Below, one piece after another: positions 18,949 through 27,855 of a DNA stretch of 64,000 bases. The position numbers were made by a program, and so were the translations under genes. Positions within the stretch are counted from its first letter, which is position 1, and every line of letters starts with the position of its first letter. The notes below the pieces were generated by a model that had not been told where the DNA came from, did not search any database, and was given only the letters and a program-made list of their open reading frames with translations. Source of the stretch: Mycobacterium sp. PO1 (GTDB lineage Bacteria; Actinomycetota; Actinomycetes; Mycobacteriales; Mycobacteriaceae); the NCBI RefSeq assembly GCF_017312405.1, contig NZ_BLTG01000009.1:103968-167967 (forward strand). Direction: 5' to 3'.

Positions 18949-19734
18949 ATGCTCCGTGACGAGGTTCGGGAACGACTCGCCGCCGATCTCGCGCAGGCGG
19001 AACGCAGCAGGGTTCCGATCTCGCCGTTGACCGATGGTCAGCCCGATATCGACGTGGTGGATGCCTACGAGATCCAGCTGATCAACATCCGGCAGCGGGT
19101 GGCTGAGGGGGCCCGGGTGATCGGGCACAAGGTGGGCCTGTCGTCGGAGGCGATGCAGAAGATGATGAATGTCGACGAGCCTGATTACGGGCATCTGCTC
19201 GACGACATGCAGGTCTTTGAGGACCGGCCGGTCCAGAGTGCGAGCTACCTGTATCCGCGGGTGGAGGTGGAGGTGGGATTCATCCTGGCCGACGATCTGC
19301 CGGGAGCCGGTTGCACCGAGGACGATGTGCTGGCTGCCACGGCGGCGTTCGCCCCGGCCATCGAGCTCATCGACACGCGCATCACCAACTGGCAGATCAA
19401 GCTGTGCGACACCATCGCCGACAACGCCTCGTCGGCCGGCTGGGTGCTCGGCGAGGCCCGGGTCTCACCCAAGGACGTCGACATCAAGGCCATCGACGCG
19501 GTGCTGACCAACAACGGGGAGGTCGTCGCCGAGGGGCGCAGTGACGCGGTGCTGGGCAATCCGGTCACCGCGGTGGCGTGGTTGGCCCGCAAGGTGGAGA
19601 GCTTCGGGGTGCGGTTACGGGCCGGCGACATCGTGTTGCCGGGTTCGTGCACCCGTGCGATAGATGCCCCGCCGGGCAGCCACTTCGTGGCCGAGTTCAG
19701 CGGGTTGGGTTCAGTACAACTGAGTTTCGAGTAA
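18949..19734 (+). CDS. hsaE: HsaE, 2-hydroxyhexa-2,4-dienoate hydratase
   Basis: 261 residues from ATG 18949. Hydratase/decarboxylase (MhpD-like) fold: [32 protein letters not shown] (metal-binding Glu residues), [11 protein letters not shown] and [13 protein letters not shown]. Rv3536c adds water to the dienoate released from rings A/B after HsaD cleavage, giving 4-hydroxy-2-oxohexanoate. It is followed 10 bp later by hsaG and then hsaF, the standard order for this meta-cleavage tail. Confidence 0.93.
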   Translation: MLRDEVRERLAADLAQAERSRVPISPLTDGQPDIDVVDAYEIQLINIRQRVAEGARVIGHKVGLSSEAMQKMMNVDEPDYGHLLDDMQVFEDRPVQSASYLYPRVEVEVGFILADDLPGAGCTEDDVLAATAAFAPAIELIDTRITNWQIKLCDTIADNASSAGWVLGEARVSPKDVDIKAIDAVLTNNGEVVAEGRSDAVLGNPVTAVAWLARKVESFGVRLRAGDIVLPGSCTRAIDAPPGSHFVAEFSGLGSVQLSFE

Positions 19735-19744
19735 GGAGCCGCTC

Positions 19745-20671
19745 ATGACTGACAAGAAGTCTGTGGCGATTGTGGGGTCGGGCAACATCAGCACCGACCT
19801 GCTGTACAAGTTGTTGCGTTCGCAGTGGCTGGAGCCACGCTGGATGATCGGCATCGATCCAGAGAGCGAAGGCTTGGCGCGGGCCCGCAAGTTGGGGCTC
19901 GAGACGTCGCACGAGGGAGTGGACTGGTTGCTGAACCAGTCCGAGAAGCCTGACATGGTGTTCGAGGCGACCAGTGCCTACGTGCATCGCGCCGCAGCGC
20001 CTCGCTACGCCGAGGCCGGCATCCGGGCCATCGACCTGACCCCGGCGGCGGTGGGTCCGGGGGTGATCCCGCCGGCGAATCTGGGTGAGCACCTGGATGC
20101 GCCCAACGTCAACATGGTGACCTGCGGGGGCCAGGCCACGATCCCGATCGTGCACGCTGTGTCGCGCGTGGTGGAGGTGCCTTACGGAGAGATCGTGGCG
20201 TCGGTGTCCTCGGCGTCGGCCGGCCCGGGGACGCGGGCCAACATCGACGAGTTCACCAAGACCACCAGTGCGGGGGTGCAGAACATCGGCGGCGCCAAGC
20301 GGGGCAAGGCCATCATCATCTTGAACCCGGCTGATCCTCCGATGATCATGCGCGACACCATCTTCTGCGCGATCCCCGAGGACGCCGACCGCGATGCGAT
20401 CGCACAGTCCATCCGTGACGTCGTGGCAGAGGTGCAGACCTACGTTCCGGGCTACCGGCTGCTCAACGATCCGCAGTTCGACGATCCGTCGATGAACTCC
20501 GGAGGGCAGGCGCTGGTCACCACGTTCATCGAGGTGGAGGGTGCGGGCGACTACCTGCCGCCGTATGCGGGAAACCTGGACATCATGACCGCCGCGGCCA
20601 CCAAGGTCGGCGAGGAGGTCGCCAAGAAGATGGCAGCAGCGAGCCTTTCCACGGCAGGAGGCCAATCATGA
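19745..20671 (+). CDS. hsaG: HsaG, CoA-acylating propanal/acetaldehyde dehydrogenase
   Basis: 308 residues. Rossmann start [11 protein letters not shown] (residues 7-17) and catalytic Cys127 in [11 protein letters not shown]-dependent acylating dehydrogenase (DmpF/BphJ type) converting propanal, and acetaldehyde, to the acyl-CoA. It forms a channelling complex with the aldolase HsaF, whose start overlaps its stop by four bases. Confidence 0.94.
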   Translation: MTDKKSVAIVGSGNISTDLLYKLLRSQWLEPRWMIGIDPESEGLARARKLGLETSHEGVDWLLNQSEKPDMVFEATSAYVHRAAAPRYAEAGIRAIDLTPAAVGPGVIPPANLGEHLDAPNVNMVTCGGQATIPIVHAVSRVVEVPYGEIVASVSSASAGPGTRANIDEFTKTTSAGVQNIGGAKRGKAIIILNPADPPMIMRDTIFCAIPEDADRDAIAQSIRDVVAEVQTYVPGYRLLNDPQFDDPSMNSGGQALVTTFIEVEGAGDYLPPYAGNLDIMTAAATKVGEEVAKKMAAASLSTAGGQS

Positions 20672-21720
20672 GCACGCAGGACATCTACTTCGACCCCATG
20701 TGGGACATCCGGATGACCGACACGTCGCTGCGTGACGGCAGTCATCACAAACGCCACCAGTTCACCAAGGACGAGGTCGGCGCCATCGTCGCGGCGCTGG
20801 ACGCGGCCGGGGTGCCGGTCATCGAGGTGACCCACGGCGACGGGCTGGGCGGGTCGAGCTTCAACTACGGGTTCTCCAAGACCCCGGAGCAGGAGCTGAT
20901 CAAGCTGGCCGCCGAGACCGCCAAGGAATCGAAGATCGCCTTCCTGATGCTGCCCGGTGTGGGCACCAAGGAAGACATCAAGGAAGCGCAGAACAACGGC
21001 GGGTCGATCTGTCGCATCGCGACCCACTGCACCGAGGCCGACGTGTCGATCCAGCATTTCGGGCTGGCCCGCGAGCTCGGCTTGGAGACGGTCGGCTTTC
21101 TGATGATGAGCCACACCATCGCGCCGGAGAAACTGGCCGCGCAGGCGCGCATCATGGCCGATGCCGGCTGCCAGTGCGTCTATGTCGTCGACTCCGCGGG
21201 CGCGTTGGTGCTCGAGGGGGTCCGCGACCGGGTGGCTGCGCTGGTGGCCGAGCTCGGCGATGACGCCCAGGTCGGGTTTCATGGCCACGAGAATCTCGGC
21301 CTGGGGGTGGCGAACTCGATCGAGGCGGTGCGCGCCGGCGCCAAGCAGATCGACGGGTCGTGCCGCCGGTTCGGTGCCGGCGCCGGCAACGCCCCGGTCG
21401 AGGCGCTGATCGGGGTGTTCGACAAGATCGGCGTCAAGACCGGTATCGACTTCTTCGACATCGCCGACGCCGCCGAGGAGGTTGTCGCTCCGGCGATGCC
21501 CGCCGAGTGCCTGCTGGATCGCAACGCGCTGATCATGGGGTATTCGGGGGTGTACTCGAGCTTCCTCAAGCACGCCATCCGCCAGTCCGAGCGCTACGGG
21601 GTGCCCGCCCACCAGCTGCTGCACCGCGCGGGGCAGCGCAAACTGATCGGCGGCCAAGAGGACCAGCTGATCGACATCGCACTGGAGATCAAACGCGAGA
21701 TGGACTCGGCGTCGGCCTGA
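20668..21720 (+). CDS. hsaF: HsaF, 4-hydroxy-2-oxohexanoate aldolase
   Basis: 350 residues. TIM-barrel pyruvate aldolase of the DmpG/HMG-CoA-lyase type: [15 protein letters not shown] with Arg22, Asp23 and His26, and the metal-binding GFHGHEN. The C-terminal communication domain includes [17 protein letters not shown]. It splits 4-hydroxy-2-oxohexanoate to pyruvate and propanal, which passes to HsaG. It is the last gene of the hsaE-G-F operon. Confidence 0.94.
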   Translation: MSTQDIYFDPMWDIRMTDTSLRDGSHHKRHQFTKDEVGAIVAALDAAGVPVIEVTHGDGLGGSSFNYGFSKTPEQELIKLAAETAKESKIAFLMLPGVGTKEDIKEAQNNGGSICRIATHCTEADVSIQHFGLARELGLETVGFLMMSHTIAPEKLAAQARIMADAGCQCVYVVDSAGALVLEGVRDRVAALVAELGDDAQVGFHGHENLGLGVANSIEAVRAGAKQIDGSCRRFGAGAGNAPVEALIGVFDKIGVKTGIDFFDIADAAEEVVAPAMPAECLLDRNALIMGYSGVYSSFLKHAIRQSERYGVPAHQLLHRAGQRKLIGGQEDQLIDIALEIKREMDSASA

Positions 21721-21859
21721 CCGGTCACGCTCACCCCCACCGGCGCAGGGGCCTTGTTCGCCTGGTGCGCCGATTCTCGACTGGTGTTCCACCTGAGCGG
21801 ATACGCTGGCGCGTGCGACCGACAGGTCGTCGACAACGTCGTCGATAGTGGGGGATTTC

Positions 21860-22342
21860 ATGACCATGTCCGTGATGACCGTTCGCCGTGGCCTGTTCAG
21901 CGTGCTTGCCGGCGGGGCACTCGTGTTCGGCCCTGCGGCGATCCTGGCCCCGGCGGCCGCCGCGCAGCCCGACCCCGCGCCCGACTGCTCGGCAGCCAAC
22001 GTGGCCCGCACCGTCAGCGCCGCCACCGCGGCCGAGGGGGACTACCTGGTCGCCAACCCGCCGACCAACTCGCAGCTGTCGAGCATCTCGTCGCAACCGG
22101 CGGAGCAGGCCCAGGACGCCTACAACGCGTATTTCGAGCAGAACCCCCAGGTCAGAGATGACCTGGCGGCGATCCACCAGCCGGTGAGTGCGTTGAGTGA
22201 GCAGTGCGGGTTCGATGTGGCGCCGACGCTGGTGGCCGCCGCGGTGTGGCAGACCCAGCCCCAGACGGCGGCGGGTGTCGATACCCCGAACCTCAACCAG
22301 AACCAGGAAGGCACTCCGGCAGGAGTCGAGCCGCCGTCCTAG
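21860..22342 (+). CDS. Secreted heme-binding hemophore, Rv0203-like
   Basis: 160 residues from ATG 21860 (GGGGG upstream); an in-frame GTG at 21848 is part of that ribosome site. Signal peptide to about residue 36 (LFSVLAGGALVFGPAAILAPAAAAQ). The mature part follows the Rv0203 pattern: DCSAANVARTV, GDYL..NPPTNSQ, YFEQNPQVRDDL, then L..QCGFDV, including the two cysteines. Rv0203 carries heme to MmpL transporters. The C-terminus has an extra Pro/Gln tail. It is unrelated to steroid genes and lies where M. tuberculosis has PPE62/PPE61. Confidence 0.82.
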   Translation: MTMSVMTVRRGLFSVLAGGALVFGPAAILAPAAAAQPDPAPDCSAANVARTVSAATAAEGDYLVANPPTNSQLSSISSQPAEQAQDAYNAYFEQNPQVRDDLAAIHQPVSALSEQCGFDVAPTLVAAAVWQTQPQTAAGVDTPNLNQNQEGTPAGVEPPS

Positions 22343-22503
22343 ACACCGGCTGAGGACCGCGGCGGGCAGTCACGACAAGGACGCCTTCGGTCGGGCTGAG
22401 GAGTTGGCTCCCGACCCGCTGACCTGGTCGGAGTTTGGTGCGCAGCCGAATCGGCTAGGCACGGTGTACGAGCTTGTTCGCACACCGTGAGGAGTGATCT
22501 TCC

Positions 22504-22668
22504 ATGACCGCGTCTGTCAGGACCGTGCGGCGTAGTCTCTTCGGCGTTTTCGCCGGTGGCCTGCTCGCCTTCGGGTCAGCGGCCATCATTGCCCCGGTGG
22601 CCAACTTCGAGCCTGCGCCCGCCTATGTGTACACCACCAGTGTGAGCGGACAGACCGACTCGAACTGA
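22504..22668 (+). pseudogene. 54-residue signal-peptide-only paralogue of the hemophore
   Basis: ATG 22504 with GAGGAG at 22489-22494; 54 codons then TGA. The first 30 residues (MTASVRTVRRSLFGVFAGGL and onward) align closely with the leader of the hemophore 640 bp upstream (TVRRGLFSVLAGGALVFG). After ANFEPAPA the mature hemophore domain is missing. It is either a truncated duplicate or a genuine small exported peptide; the retained frame and ribosome site leave this open. Confidence 0.6.
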
Positions 22669-22827
22669 CTCGCCGTTGATCGGACCGGCAACCGGTTGGG
22701 CTGTTCACGGCGGTAAGGTCGCGATGTGCCGCGGTTCTGCGGCTGCCGGTGACGGCGCACCCACTGCATCGGAGATCTACTGACCGTTCTTCTCGTTGCA
22801 CCGCGTGCGCGCGGCCTCATACATCTG

Positions 22828-23430
22828 GTGAGCGCAGTCGCAGCTGCTGTGGCCGGCGGGGGACTGCTACTGAGCGCGTGGGTGTCGTCCACTCCGCGCG
22901 CGGTCGGCGCTGTGCTGGTGTATGTCGTCGGAATTGTTGCAATGTTCGGCATCAGCGCCACCTACCACCGTGTCCGATGGGTGTCCGCGGTGGCGGAGAA
23001 GTGGATGATGCGGCTGGACCATTCCGCGATCTTCGTCTTCATCGCGGCGAGCTACACACCGCTGGCCATCCTTGCGATGCCGCCGGACATCGGCGCGGAT
23101 GTGCTGATGATCGTCTGGATCGGTGCCGGCGCAGGTGTGGTCGTCAAGATGTGCTGGCCGTCTGCCCCCCGGTGGGCAGGCGTGTGTTGTTACCTGGTGT
23201 TGGGATATGTGGCGGTCTGGTTCGCCGAGACACTCGTGCTGGGCGCGGGCACCACCGTCGTCGCGCTGCTCGTCGCCGGCGGTGTTCTGTATAACATCGG
23301 CGCCCTGCTCTATGGGGCACGATGGCCCAACCCCTGGCCGTCGACCTTCGGCCACCATGAGTTCTTTCACGCCTTCACCGCCGCAGCGGCGATCTGTCAC
23401 TTCGTAGCGATCTGGCTCGTCGTTCGTTAG
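22828..23430 (+). CDS. Hemolysin III/TrhA family membrane protein
   Basis: 200 residues from GTG 22828, with seven predicted membrane segments. Family residues: SATYHRVRW, LDHSAIFVFIAASYTPLAIL, and GHHEFFHAFTAAAAICHF, whose His/Asp/Ser set binds zinc. Homologues begin earlier with an RGxIH segment. Here the in-frame codons before the GTG read PRARGLIHL. A CTG at 22780 with GGAG upstream is the only candidate start that would include it. The true start may therefore be CTG 22780 (216 residues). The function in bacteria is unclear; Rv1085c is a relative. Confidence 0.85.
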   Translation: MSAVAAAVAGGGLLLSAWVSSTPRAVGAVLVYVVGIVAMFGISATYHRVRWVSAVAEKWMMRLDHSAIFVFIAASYTPLAILAMPPDIGADVLMIVWIGAGAGVVVKMCWPSAPRWAGVCCYLVLGYVAVWFAETLVLGAGTTVVALLVAGGVLYNIGALLYGARWPNPWPSTFGHHEFFHAFTAAAAICHFVAIWLVVR

Positions 23431-23450
23431 GCAGAGGAGACCGCAACTCA

Positions 23451-23491
23451 TCGGTGCCACCCGGCACTTGCTCGTCGGTGCCACCCGGCAC
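23451..23491 (+). repeat. 17-bp direct repeat before rqlH
   Basis: TCGGTGCCACCCGGCAC occurs at 23451-23467 and 23475-23491, period 24 bp, directly before the rqlH start. It could be a small duplication or paired binding sites. Confidence 0.5.
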
Positions 23492-23501
23492 GATGGGCCT
23501 C

Positions 23502-25577
23502 ATGGCGACTCGAGCCGAAGCGCAGGCGATCCTGGAACAACTCGCTGGCCCGACGGCTGTCCTGCGGGACGACCAGTGGGCGGCGATCGAAGCGCTGGTG
23601 GTGCAGCGGCGCCGTGCGTTGGTCGTGCAGCGCACCGGTTGGGGCAAGTCGGCCGTCTACTTCATCGCCGCGAAGCTGTTGCGCGCGGCAGGGCTCGGCG
23701 CGACCGTCATCGTGTCGCCCCTGCTGGCGCTGATGCGCAACCAGGTCGCTGCAGCTGACCGGGCCGGCGTGCGCGCCGCGACGATCAACTCCAGCAACGT
23801 CGCGGACTGGTCGGACATCCACGCCCGGGTGCGCGGTGGTGACCTCGATGTGCTTCTGGTCAGTCCGGAACGGCTGAACAACCCCGATTTCCGCGACGAG
23901 GTGCTACCGGCGCTGGCCCGCGATGCCGGGCTGGTCGTCGTCGACGAGGCCCACTGCGTCTCGGACTGGGGACACGACTTTCGGCCCGATTACCGCCGCA
24001 TCCGCACGCTGGTCGCCGAATTGGGCGCCGACATCCCGGTATTGGCCACCACGGCCACCGCCAACGACCGAGTCGTGGCAGATGTCGCCGCGCAGCTCGG
24101 CGTGGGGGGACGCGACACGCTGGTGCTGCGCGGCGGCCTGGACCGCGAGTCGCTGCGGCTGTCGGTGGTGCAGGCGGGCAACCCCGCCCAACGCGCGGCG
24201 TGGCTGGCCACCCACCTCGACGCGCTGCCCGGGTCGGGGATCGTCTACACCCTGACCGTCGCTCAGGCGCACGACGTCGCGGCGTTGCTGCGTGAGCACG
24301 GCTACCAGGTCGCGGCCTACACCGGCGCCACCGAGGCCGCCGAGCGCGAACAGCTCGAGACCGACCTGCTGGAGAACCGCGTGAAAGCGCTGATCGCGAC
24401 GTCGGCGCTGGGCATGGGCTTCGACAAGCCCGATCTCGGGTTCGTTGTCCACCTCGGCGCGCCGTCCTCGCCGATCGCCTACTACCAGCAGGTGGGACGA
24501 GCGGGCAGGTCGACGTCGAGCGCCGAGGTGGTGCTGCTGCCCGGGCGGGAAGACCAGGACGTGTGGCGTTACTTCTCGTCGGTGGCGTTCCCGTCGGAAG
24601 CCATGGTCCGCTCGGTGATCGCCGCGCTCGACCCGGATCGTCCGACGTCGACACCCGCGCTGGAGCCGTTGGTCGATCTGAACCGTTCCCGCCTGGAGAT
24701 GGTGCTCAAGGTGCTCGACGTCGACGGCGCCGTGCGCCGGGTGAAGGGTGGCTGGGTCGCCACCGGGACGTCGTGGGAGTACGACGAACGGCGATACCGG
24801 ACTCTGGAGGAGGCCCGCCGGCGCGAGCAGGAGGCGATGCTCGATTACCAGTCCACCGCCGGCTGCCGGATGGCCTTCCTGCGTCGCCAGCTCGACGACC
24901 CTGAACTCGGGGCCCAGGAGCGGTGTGGGCGTTGCGACAATTGTGCCGGGGCCCGGTTCGACGGTGCCGTCGACAGCACTGCCGCCGATGATGCGCGCGA
25001 GCGGCTGATGCGTCCCGGTGTGGAGATCGCTGCTCGCCGCCAGTGGCCCACCGGGCTGGCGAAGCTCGGTGTCGAGCTGTCCGGACGGATCTCCGACGGC
25101 CCCGCCCCGGGCCGTGCCATCGGCCGGCTCACCGATCTGGGCTGGGGCGCGCGGCTGCGTCGGCTGCTCGCCGAGGAGGACGGCGAGGTGCCCGACGACG
25201 TGGTGGCGGCTGCGGTCAAGGTGCTTGCCTCCTGGGACTGGGACACCAGGCCGACCGCGGTGATGGCCCTGGACTCCGACACCCATCCGAAGCTGATCAC
25301 TTCGCTGGCCCGTCGGCTCGCCGAGCTCGGTCGGCTGACGGATCTCGGCACGCTGCACTACCACCCGCAACGCCGGCCGGTGACCGCGGTGAACTCCGCC
25401 TACCGGGTGGCCGCCCTGCAGGGGTCCTGGTCCACGCCGGATTGTTCGTTCGACGGTCCGGTGCTGCTGGTCGACGACCTGGCCGACACGGGATGGACGT
25501 TCACGATGGCTGCCCGCGCCGTGCGTGCGGCCGGCGCCCCCGCGGTGCTGCCCTTCGCCCTGGCGGCGACGAGCTAG
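23502..25577 (+). CDS. rqlH: RqlH, RecQ-like helicase with C-terminal phosphoribosyltransferase domain
   Basis: 691 residues from ATG 23502; an ATG at 23493 is possible. Superfamily 2 helicase: Walker A QRTGWGKS (43-50), DEAH at 148-151 in VVVDEAHCVSDWGHDF, then TTATAN, and helicase C-domain QVGRAGR. A tetracysteine zinc module follows (Cys455, 475, 478, 481). The C-terminus has a PRT signature VLLVDDLADTGWT near 654-666. This order, without an HRDC domain, is that described for M. smegmatis RqlH, a 3'-5' translocase and duplex unwindase. It is a DNA repair gene with no evident steroid role; no neighbour appears functionally linked. Confidence 0.92.
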   Translation: MATRAEAQAILEQLAGPTAVLRDDQWAAIEALVVQRRRALVVQRTGWGKSAVYFIAAKLLRAAGLGATVIVSPLLALMRNQVAAADRAGVRAATINSSNVADWSDIHARVRGGDLDVLLVSPERLNNPDFRDEVLPALARDAGLVVVDEAHCVSDWGHDFRPDYRRIRTLVAELGADIPVLATTATANDRVVADVAAQLGVGGRDTLVLRGGLDRESLRLSVVQAGNPAQRAAWLATHLDALPGSGIVYTLTVAQAHDVAALLREHGYQVAAYTGATEAAEREQLETDLLENRVKALIATSALGMGFDKPDLGFVVHLGAPSSPIAYYQQVGRAGRSTSSAEVVLLPGREDQDVWRYFSSVAFPSEAMVRSVIAALDPDRPTSTPALEPLVDLNRSRLEMVLKVLDVDGAVRRVKGGWVATGTSWEYDERRYRTLEEARRREQEAMLDYQSTAGCRMAFLRRQLDDPELGAQERCGRCDNCAGARFDGAVDSTAADDARERLMRPGVEIAARRQWPTGLAKLGVELSGRISDGPAPGRAIGRLTDLGWGARLRRLLAEEDGEVPDDVVAAAVKVLASWDWDTRPTAVMALDSDTHPKLITSLARRLAELGRLTDLGTLHYHPQRRPVTAVNSAYRVAALQGSWSTPDCSFDGPVLLVDDLADTGWTFTMAARAVRAAGAPAVLPFALAATS

Positions 25578-25587
25578 CAGCGGCAAG

Positions 25588-26238
25588 CTAGTTGCGCGTA
25601 CGTGCCACCTCGGCAGCACCGTTGCCGGTGATGAGCCACAGCGTGGTGAGACTGGCCACGAGGTCGGACACCGAGATGTCGGCCCGGCCGTCCAGGTAGG
25701 CGAGGATCGCGTCGGCCGTCCCCCCGACGATGAACGCGGGCGCGACCTTGGCGAGAGCGTCCTTTTCCAGCTCGACGTCGTGAATGGTGCGCGCGTGTCC
25801 GACCAGAACGGCCGTCAACCCCCGCATCACGGATGCCCGGTGGTCGTGCAGCACGGGGGAACTCGCCACACCACCGAGAAGGATCCGGCCCCGGCGTGGA
25901 TCGTCCACCAGGGTGTGGACCAGGGCGAGCACGGCGGCAGCGGCCTGATCCTCCAGTGGTGCGGTCACGGCGGCGGCGATGGCGCTCATCGTCGCGGTCC
26001 GGACCTCCTCGGCGATCGCATCGACGACGGCGGTGGCCACCTCGTCGAGGCTGGCGAAGTTCTCGTAGAAGTACCGCTTGTTGAGTCCGGCAGCGGCGCA
26101 GAGGCGGTCAACGGTGAGGGTTCGCCACTCATTGCCGGCAAGGGCATCGATGGCGGCGTCGAGCAGACGGGCTCGCCGCTGGTGCCGGCGCGCGTCCGCG
26201 GTCTGGCCCGCGTACGTGCGTCCCGAAGTGTCGGCCAC
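25588..26238 (-). CDS. TetR-family regulator (Rv3058c-like)
   Basis: 216 residues from GTG 26238; the longer open frame has no ribosome site. N-terminal helix-turn-helix: ARLLDAAIDALAGNEWRTLTVDRLCAAAGLNKRYFYENFASLDEVA. The ligand domain is helical. It diverges from a four-gene set (26363-29306) with an SDR and a CYP136-type P450. M. tuberculosis has the same combination at Rv3057c-Rv3059, far from this cluster. It probably represses that set through the inverted repeat at 26304-26321. Confidence 0.85.
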   Translation of the reverse strand: MADTSGRTYAGQTADARRHQRRARLLDAAIDALAGNEWRTLTVDRLCAAAGLNKRYFYENFASLDEVATAVVDAIAEEVRTATMSAIAAAVTAPLEDQAAAAVLALVHTLVDDPRRGRILLGGVASSPVLHDHRASVMRGLTAVLVGHARTIHDVELEKDALAKVAPAFIVGGTADAILAYLDGRADISVSDLVASLTTLWLITGNGAAEVARTRN

Positions 26239-26303
26239 CCGACGATCGTCGCACCCCCGGCGGCCGGGGTCGCGGGAGACTCTTGACAACACCGGCCCAA
26301 TTC

Positions 26304-26321
26304 TGGCACGGTCCTGTGCCA
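26304..26321. promoter_or_regulatory. Candidate operator for the divergent TetR regulator
   Basis: TGGCAC-GGTCCT-GTGCCA is a perfect 6+6 bp inverted repeat. A second, imperfect copy (TGGCAC...GTACCA) follows at about 26329-26346. A TTGACA at 26283-26288 lies just upstream. The arrangement fits TetR control of the rightward operon and of the tetR gene itself. Confidence 0.6.
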
Positions 26322-26362
26322 GATGGTCTGGCACAGTCTCGTACCAAAAGTAAGGATCCCCG

Positions 26363-27049
26363 TTGAGCACATCGATCGCTGACCCGACGCCCGAATCTGC
26401 TGCGTCCCTTGTCGCCCGTGTCGCGTCGGTGCTCGCCGAACTGCGCGAGCTCGCAGCGACATCGCCGGCGCTTGCGCGTCGCCTCGGCTGGGACTACCTG
26501 CGCGAGTTGGGCGCCGGGAACCGTCGTGACCAGCTGGCCGAGCTATTTGCCAAGGGAGTGGCGCCCGACGGTCCCCACGGTGAGATGGAAGGCCTGATCG
26601 TGGGCAAGCTCTTCGGTATCCCCGAAGCGCATCTGGCCAACCCGTTGATGAAGATCGACCCGACGTGGCGTGGAAAAACATTCGACCAGCGCAGTGGAAC
26701 CGGGTTCAACCGCCTCAGCCCGCTGGGGAAGTACACGTTGCGCGCGGTGGCGCCGCTCTACGGCGGTCTGCGCCGGGCCGGGCGAGAGGTGCAGGGTTAC
26801 GGATTCACCCACCAGCTCGACACCGCTGCCGCCGAACCGTTCAACGAGGTTCGCGCGCTGGACTATTCGCCGGCGGAATACCGCAACCCGAGCGTTCGGA
26901 CGTTCCCCATCAAACGCACCCGCGACGAGATCGTCGAGTTGGTGCCCCGGCTCTACCTCGGTCGCGCCCTGCTCACCATGCCCGACGGTGAGGTTCGCCT
27001 GATCGCCTACTTCGCGCTCCGCGAGTTCAGCGACGAGCGGGACGCATGA
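26363..27049 (+). CDS. Protein of unknown function in the CYP136-type operon
   Basis: 228 residues from TTG 26363, with AAGGA eight bases upstream. I do not recognise a family. Visible features: an N-terminal helical segment (ASLVARVASVLAELRELAATSPALARR), HLANPLMKIDPTWRGKTFD, EPFNEVRALDYSPAEYRNPSVR, and a C-terminal strand set (GRALLTMPDGEVRLIAYFALREF). No signal peptide or membrane segment. Its stop overlaps the SDR start by four bases (ATGA), so it belongs with the SDR and P450, possibly binding or modifying the same substrate. Confidence 0.72.
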   Translation: MSTSIADPTPESAASLVARVASVLAELRELAATSPALARRLGWDYLRELGAGNRRDQLAELFAKGVAPDGPHGEMEGLIVGKLFGIPEAHLANPLMKIDPTWRGKTFDQRSGTGFNRLSPLGKYTLRAVAPLYGGLRRAGREVQGYGFTHQLDTAAAEPFNEVRALDYSPAEYRNPSVRTFPIKRTRDEIVELVPRLYLGRALLTMPDGEVRLIAYFALREFSDERDA

Positions 27050-27855
27050 TCGAGCTCGACGGCGCCGTGGTGTGCGTGACCGGCGGGGCCCGCGGCATCG
27101 GCAAGGCCACCGCCGCCGCGCTGGCACGCCGTGGCGCCCGGGTGTGGATCGGGGACATCGACATCGAGGAGGCGGACCGTACTGCGAATGAGATAGGGGC
27201 GCAGGCACTTCCGCTCGATGTCACCGACCCGGCAAGTGTGACGGCTTTCCGTGACGCGAGCAGCACCGACGGGCCACCGGACATGGTGGTGAACAACGCC
27301 GGCATCCAGATCATGGGGGCATTCGTCGACCAGAAGGTGGAGCTGTATCACCGGGAGGTCGCGATCAACCTGCTCGGCGTCATCAATGGCCTCCATGCTT
27401 TCCTGCCCGGCATGCTCGACCGCGACCGCGGACATATCGTCAACGTCGCGTCCATGGCCGCCAAAGTGACGACACCGGGAATGTCGGTGTACTGCGCCAC
27501 CAAGTACGCGGTAGCAGCGCTGTCCCGGGCGGTGGGCGCGGAGATCGCCTCCAGCGCGGTGACAGTGAGCACCGTGTCCCCGACGGCCGTGCACACCGAG
27601 CTGACCGCAGGAGTGGCGCTCGATCTGCTGCCCACCCGCCAGCCGGAGGACATCGCCACGGCGATCGTCGACAGTGCTCGTCATCCGCGGCGCGAGATCA
27701 CCATTCCCGGTTGGCTGTCGCCGATGGCATTGGTCGAGGAGTTGGCGCCGGAGCCCCTGCTGCAGCGACTCAAACATCTGGCGACGCTGCGTCGGCCGCC
27801 GGGGCATTACGACGAGTCGGTGCGCCGACGCTATCTCGACCGGATCGGCCAGTGA
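27046..27855 (+). CDS. SDR oxidoreductase (Rv3057c-like)
   Basis: 269 residues. Classical SDR: TGGARGIG near residue 12, NNAG near 85, catalytic Ser in NVASM and YCATK. The C-terminal 60 residues (SPMALVEELAPEPLLQRLKHL...) form the extra tail seen in Rv3057c-type enzymes. Start and stop both overlap the neighbours by four bases. It probably oxidises or reduces an alcohol/ketone on the P450 substrate; that substrate is unknown. Confidence 0.82.
   Translation: MIELDGAVVCVTGGARGIGKATAAALARRGARVWIGDIDIEEADRTANEIGAQALPLDVTDPASVTAFRDASSTDGPPDMVVNNAGIQIMGAFVDQKVELYHREVAINLLGVINGLHAFLPGMLDRDRGHIVNVASMAAKVTTPGMSVYCATKYAVAALSRAVGAEIASSAVTVSTVSPTAVHTELTAGVALDLLPTRQPEDIATAIVDSARHPRREITIPGWLSPMALVEELAPEPLLQRLKHLATLRRPPGHYDESVRRRYLDRIGQ

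Noticed and set aside
20551..22026. 491-codon minus-strand frame opposite hsaF
   Set aside because: Antisense of a gene with intact aldolase motifs.
22504..22668. Treating the short frame as a complete second hemophore
   Set aside because: Only the leader is similar; the heme-binding domain and both cysteines are missing, so it is listed as a truncated paralogue.
23451..23491. Attachment site for a mobile element before rqlH
   Set aside because: Two 17-bp direct repeats only 7 bp apart with no integrase or element between them; more likely a local duplication.
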